Assembly (NCBI RefSeq): GCF_025698545.1 | Contig: NC_068567.1 | Location: 1,240,001 to 1,304,000 of the forward strand | Reading direction: 5' to 3' | Length of the DNA: 64,000 nt | Source of the DNA: Gossypium raimondii | Lineage: Eukaryota; Streptophyta; Magnoliopsida; Malvales; Malvaceae | Program-made: the position numbers and the translations under genes | Shown: piece by piece, positions 59,445 to 64,000 of the stretch | Layout: each line of letters begins with the position of its first letter | Numbering within the stretch: position 1 is the stretch's first letter | Notes under the pieces: generated by a model | Told to the model about the DNA's origin: nothing | The model's input: the letters and a program-made list of their open reading frames with translations, nothing else | The model's database searches: none

Positions 59445-59827
59445 ATGGAGGAGCCACGGAATTATGGTCACCAACATCCCTTGCTTCTTTTGAATGAAGA
59501 TCAGCTGATTGTAGCTGACTGCTCAATGTGTGGCGTGAAGGTGTCAACTCCATGTTTTAGCTGTGCCCAGGATTGTGGGTTTTACCTTCACAAGGTATGT
59601 GCTGAGCCACCTTTGGAGCTTAATCATCCTTTTCATCCTCATCATCCTCTTCTTCTTATGCAAAATGCACCTTATTCATCTGGACTGTACATTTGCAATT
59701 TATGCCATCTAAAAGGTAACAAGTTTGTTTATCACTGCTCGTGCGATTTGGACTTTCATATTAAATGTGCTCTATTTACATTTAATATTTCTGAAAATCA
59801 TTTGAAAGAGCTTGAGCATGTTGCCCT
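59445..59827 (+). CDS. DC1-domain (Cys/His-rich C1) protein, interrupted
   Basis: The frame starts MEEPRNYGHQHPLLLL. Two DC1 domains are visible: HQHPLLLLNEDQ with CSMCGVKVSTPCFSCAQDCG and LHKVC (about residues 8-48), and HPFHPHHPLLL with CNLCHLKGNKFVYHCSCDLD and FHIKC (about 58-110), then LKELEHVA. The Cys/His ligands C, C, C, C, H and C of each domain are present. Plant DC1 proteins usually have more domains and 200-700 residues. Here family similarity stops at ELEHVA, and the next bases, TGTTGGAACA, look like the start of an LTR element, so the gene has lost its 3' part in this window. A frame of 161 residues ends in element sequence at 59930. Its function (C1-like zinc-finger, possibly signalling) is not established. 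Confidence 0.75.
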
Positions 59828-62800
59828 TTGTTGGAACAAAGAGACAATAACAGGCTGTTTTGTATCTTGCTTGAATAGCAAGCCTCGAGCCTTGTTGAAG
59901 AAACAAACTCAGAAGCAAAACAGAAAATGAAACTAGCAGGCGAATAACAGAAAAGAGAGAAGAAGATTGAATGAAAAAAATGAGCTGATATTTTTTCATT
60001 GACTCAAAACAAGGCATTAAGTCATTACATATTTCAGTCAACAAGTAAAACAAACAAGTAATCACCTAATCAACTACCTAACTCCACTAATTTGCATTGA
60101 AACTTACAAGATTAGTACTTTTCAGACCCATCTTCTCCTTCTCTGCCTTTTACTCCAATGGTCTTCTTCCAAAGGTTTCATACTCCTTCCGTCTTCTACG
60201 TGATTCTTCAGCTGTTCACTTTCCTCCCTTTCAAATAGTCCATGCACTGTCCTTCAAAATTCATTAGGCCTGCTCAGCAATAAACTCATTTGTCCGCTAG
60301 TCTATTGCTGGCTTCAAACGTTATTTTCTCCCATTCTGTTTTCAAGAGAACCCACTGCTTTTTTGAGTCGAACCGTATTTTGACGATGCCTCTGAATGTT
60401 GACCTTTAACTCCTTTGTGCTGATTGCAACAAGCACCAAACTTCGATGCAAAAGCTTGATACACTGAAGGTGCTCGTGAGCTTGGGAAGCTTTAGGTACT
60501 TAGGTTACCCCAATGTTTTGGCTTTCAACCTCCCCATTCCTGTTTATCTTTTTAACCCTCGGTGACTTTGAATGTGTTTGTCAAATCATGCTTACCAAGA
60601 ATTCCAAGCCTTTCTTGTTTATTTCAATTGCACCTGCTTTTTAAAGTTTAAATCCAAACTTGAGTACTGATGTTAAAAAAATCCAGAACTTAGATCTCAA
60701 TAAGATGAATATGCTTTCGAGTTCATATTTGCAATCGTGTCCTAACTTTCAAATCCATCATTTGTGGAATGATTTGCATCCCCTCGCAATTATATATAGT
60801 CCATGTAAGTTTCCAAACCTTGGCATTCAGCATTATCTAGTTGGCATTCCAGCTTGACAAAGCTTGATCTCAATGAGTTAGCTTATTTGATCATTGCTGA
60901 CAAGTCTACACTGGATACCTTAGGCTTGTCACTTGATAGAAGTGTTGTTTCCTGAACACATGAATACTTTGCTGGTACAAGTTTCTCATCCACCAAAAGA
61001 CATTTGAATGACTTTGTTGACATCAGTTTCTTCTAGCCTTAACACTTTCAACCTGCCTGTTTAACTTAAGTTTAACAGAGCATGTACAGGTAGGACCTCA
61101 GACTTTGCATTCTCTAACTTGTAAAAAAAGCCTTTCTTGTTCTGCCCTTTACTGGCTTACTTGTGAATTGATGCCTACTACTTCTTTACGACTTCACTGC
61201 CCTTCTTCTGCAGTTATCTCATCGCAAACAGTTTTTCCAGTTGCTCTTGCATTCAGGCTGTCTCCTTGCATGACTTGATTTTTCAAGGCTTCCTTGCGTG
61301 AATGTCCGCTGATGATGCTCGTGACTCAGGTACTCCTTTTCCGAAAAGGTGATTCTCCAAAGTGTACAAGGCCTTACCTAGAGATTTGGCTATATTAAGG
61401 AGCCTTTTCATTTTCCTCATAATCTCAAGTCTAATTTAACCTGCTTGTTCTCTCTGAACCTCCTCTTTTTCCTATTTGATCTCAAACTCAAATTAATAGT
61501 CTGCGTTTCAAGCTGAACTCTCCTTTGTCCCACCTTGGCTACAGCATTGTGAGATACCCGTCCATCTAACTTAGCTTTTGGCCTCAGAGTCTCTTACCGA
61601 CTATTGGATTCCTGAGCGGTAAACGGTAAAATTCCAGACAAGTCAGTATCTCATTCCACAAGACCATCCATTGAGAAAAGGACAAAACTTTGACTTTAAT
61701 ACTACAGTTCAAAAAAAACTAGAAACAAAATTGAAACAGAAATAAAAGAAGAAGTTGAAAAAAGCGATTTTTCAACTCAAAAAAGCATAATATTACAATT
61801 GTAACAAAAAAAAAAATAACTAAAAACTAATTTATTGATTAAACTATTAGCTTAAATTCATATTTAACAATAATACAAACATTTACCTACTTCTTAATGA
61901 ATTGAATTAAAAATAATGAACCTATAGATTTGCACTTCAAATATTTCTATATTCACAAACTTTCATAATCAATGACCAACACACGTTTGCTTACTGCCTT
62001 GCATGGAAACTAACCTCCCTTTTCCAGCTACACCTATTCTTGATTTAATTTCATTGATATTTAAATCTAATTTCACGAACATAATCCTTGATTTAAATTT
62101 CCAATTCCTTTATAATAAATTATGCTGTTCACCAAAATGGATTTTTTATTGTCTTCTTTAAATAAACTTATTGATCTTGTTAGTAAATGATTTATTCAAC
62201 CAATGTTGTTCAATCTGACAGTTAGTTTAACCAGATTTTTCACCTTTGTTTTACTCAAAACAGACACAAACTAATCATGTGTGCCCCTTTTCATCAACAA
62301 CATCCACCAATAAATGCTATCCGTTGTCTCACTTCAAACACCATAAAGGCCTTTTATCTTCATTTTTTTTGAAAACTGATCATTGGCCTTAATATTACAT
62401 TAGCTAAAAAATGATGGGATCTAAATAAGACACAAAACTTGTATAGCTAATTGGTTCACCACCCCAAGCTTCTCATAGCCATGTTGTTCTCTTCGTCTTA
62501 TCAACTACGGTTCTAGTAAGACTTCGCTAAATTTACTTTCATCTTCAAAAAAGATTCATTAAAATTCCTTTCAATTTTTCCATTCAAATTTCTTTTAAAT
62601 CACATTCATCATCCATTTTCTTTAAATTCATTTATCGATTAGATTTCTAATCAGTTGGTTCATGGTTCTCAATTCAAAGAGTAGGTCATCGACTAATCAA
62701 CGAGATAAGTCTTAACCTCACAGGTAACTTTTTATCAAAACCTAGTTTTGTACTTCCAACCATCAAAGTGATTACTAGGAATGAATGGCTTACACAAGCA

Positions 62801-64000
62801 TAGTCATCGTGTAAGCCCAGGATATTTACGGAGCCCCCACTAATTCCTTTGCCACCACTTGGCTAATCTGCAAGCTGCTTTTACTGTGACCCATTATCAT
62901 GGTTTCTACCTTTTACTCCTGTCTTCTTCCTATATCCATGTTTCATCAGTTTTCATTACCACCTTTTCAAACTTGCTATCCAATGCCTTTCAATATCTGG
63001 CCTTTCAAACATCAGCACTCCTTTAGCCTACACACATTCTGCTAGGCCTGTTCATATAGCCGTTTCAACTCCGCATTTTTCCAATTACATTTCCAAGATT
63101 TTTGAGGATCCGAACTTTTTAAGTCCACCTGAGTCTTCCAAAACTTGAGTGCCCTTTAAGAGCTTGTCTCTTTTGTATTTGTGCATAAAAAGGCAACCAA
63201 AACCTTGAGGCAAAGGCTTACAACCAAGCCTCGAAGGGTCGGATGCAAGAGCTTTGGTAGGAAGCCTGTCAAGGAAACGCGTGTTTTCCCCACAGTTTTG
63301 GCGTTTTTTCAAAACGATCGCCATCCACGTTATTCTTTCTTTCACCCCATTCTGGTGTAGCATTTGTAAGTGATGTTTGAACAATTGCAAATGGCTTGAA
63401 CGAAAGTGACTCATCATTCGTCCTTATCGATTTCTTACTTACTGTTTCTTCTCTACGTTTAAACTTCACAAAACTGGCACCTCGTTGTGTTTTAAAAGAA
63501 AATCCAAAACTTAAATCATCAATGAAAGGATGAAATACCTTTTTCGAGTGATTCCCTCATCGGCCACATACAGGCACCACGCTTTTAAGCTTCCAGTAAT
63601 TTGTAGGAAATGGCGTTTGTTCCCCATCCAAACTTCCAAAAGCTCCAGAGTGGGAAGTTCTCTCCAAACCCTCTTGGCCATTCGAGCCATTGATCAAGTT
63701 GGCATGCACCTTTGATCCAAAGCTTGGATCATCAAGAGGTTTGATTTGAGTCATTTGCCCGTGAACCTAACATTTATCATTTGATTATAAGGCTTGTCCA
63801 CTTGGATAAATTGGCATTGTTTGTCCTTGAACAAGAATAACCTTTCTCGGGGTTGAGCTATTGGAAGGTTTCAATTCACCAAAGCTTGAATTTTGGTGTC
63901 ATCCTTCTTCCCTTTATCCTTTCAACTGACCTTTCACTTACCTTGCCGTTTTAACAGAGGTTTTAACAAGAGGTTGTGACGGTGAACCACTTTGACATTT
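59828..64000 (-). mobile_element. Probable LTR-type retroelement, broken, running past the window
   Basis: The start TGTTGGAACA at the point where DC1 similarity ends is a typical LTR edge (TGTTGGAACA / TGTTCCAACA). The following 250 bases read on the minus strand like an LTR end, with a polyadenylation-type AATGAAAAAAT region and a pyrimidine-rich tail. The interior to 64000 is richer in G and C than the genes' surroundings and has only short minus-strand frames (for example 63417-63085 and 63754-63557) with no domain that I recognise. No reverse transcriptase, integrase or second LTR is visible, so it is broken or non-coding, or its other end lies outside the window. The call is inference. 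Confidence 0.4.

Noticed and set aside
63085-63754. Minus-strand frames of 110, 66 and 65 residues near the window end
   Set aside because: Short, in different frames and without recognisable domains; more likely decayed element sequence than host genes.

Overview
This 64 kb window is nuclear DNA from a dicot plant. It is AT-rich, its genes carry GT-AG introns, and small DNA transposons and retroelement remains lie between them. The gene set, the LTR remnant with repeated ACACGGGCGTGTG-type motifs and the repeat families fit Malvaceae, most likely cotton (Gossypium). That species guess rests on recognition, not on a search.

Left part (1-15.2 kb): the first two exons of a coiled-coil gene resembling Arabidopsis At-4/1 (minus); a complete eight-exon CTD phosphatase gene, CPL4 (minus), whose start codon sits at the edge of a six-copy tandem array in the 5' intron; and a complete four-exon YIF1 gene (plus).

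Duplication zone (16.6-26.5 kb): a CPL4 exon fragment, an acetohydroxyacid synthase (AHAS) pseudogene with two in-frame stops and no transit peptide, a broken YIF1 copy, a subtilase C-terminal fragment, and an intact intronless AHAS gene. The broken copies show that a block holding CPL4, YIF1 and AHAS was duplicated locally and rearranged. Parts of the AHAS pseudogene are almost identical to the intact gene, which suggests gene conversion.

Middle (27.6-45.1 kb): a short FAR1-related gene (plus), the KEOPS subunit Kae1/OSGEP (plus), a decayed FAR1-related gene (minus) whose last exon is partly tandemly duplicated and whose intron holds a gag-only Copia fragment, and a calmodulin-like gene close to CML3 (minus). 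As I remember the Arabidopsis map, CML3 (At3g07490) and a short FAR1-family gene (At3g07500) are neighbours there, so the pair is probably an old syntenic block.

Right part (45-64 kb): a broken proline/methionine-rich reading frame, a 3.16 kb solo LTR with a perfect 5-bp target duplication, an intronless UGT92A1-like glycosyltransferase (minus), LINE fragments, and a DC1-domain gene interrupted by what looks like an LTR element running to the window end.

DNA transposon remnants are well resolved. Three GC-rich hAT-type MITEs each have perfect 8-bp target duplications, plus one decayed copy. Four MULE-type MITEs have TIRs of the GGTAAAAGTA type and 9-10-bp target duplications. The genes do not form one pathway: they are housekeeping genes (transcription, Golgi traffic, branched amino acids, tRNA modification, calcium signalling, glycosylation). 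I found no clearly new biological system. The most unusual structures are the start-codon/splice-acceptor array of CPL4, the AHAS pair, and the large direct repeats around the gag fragment.
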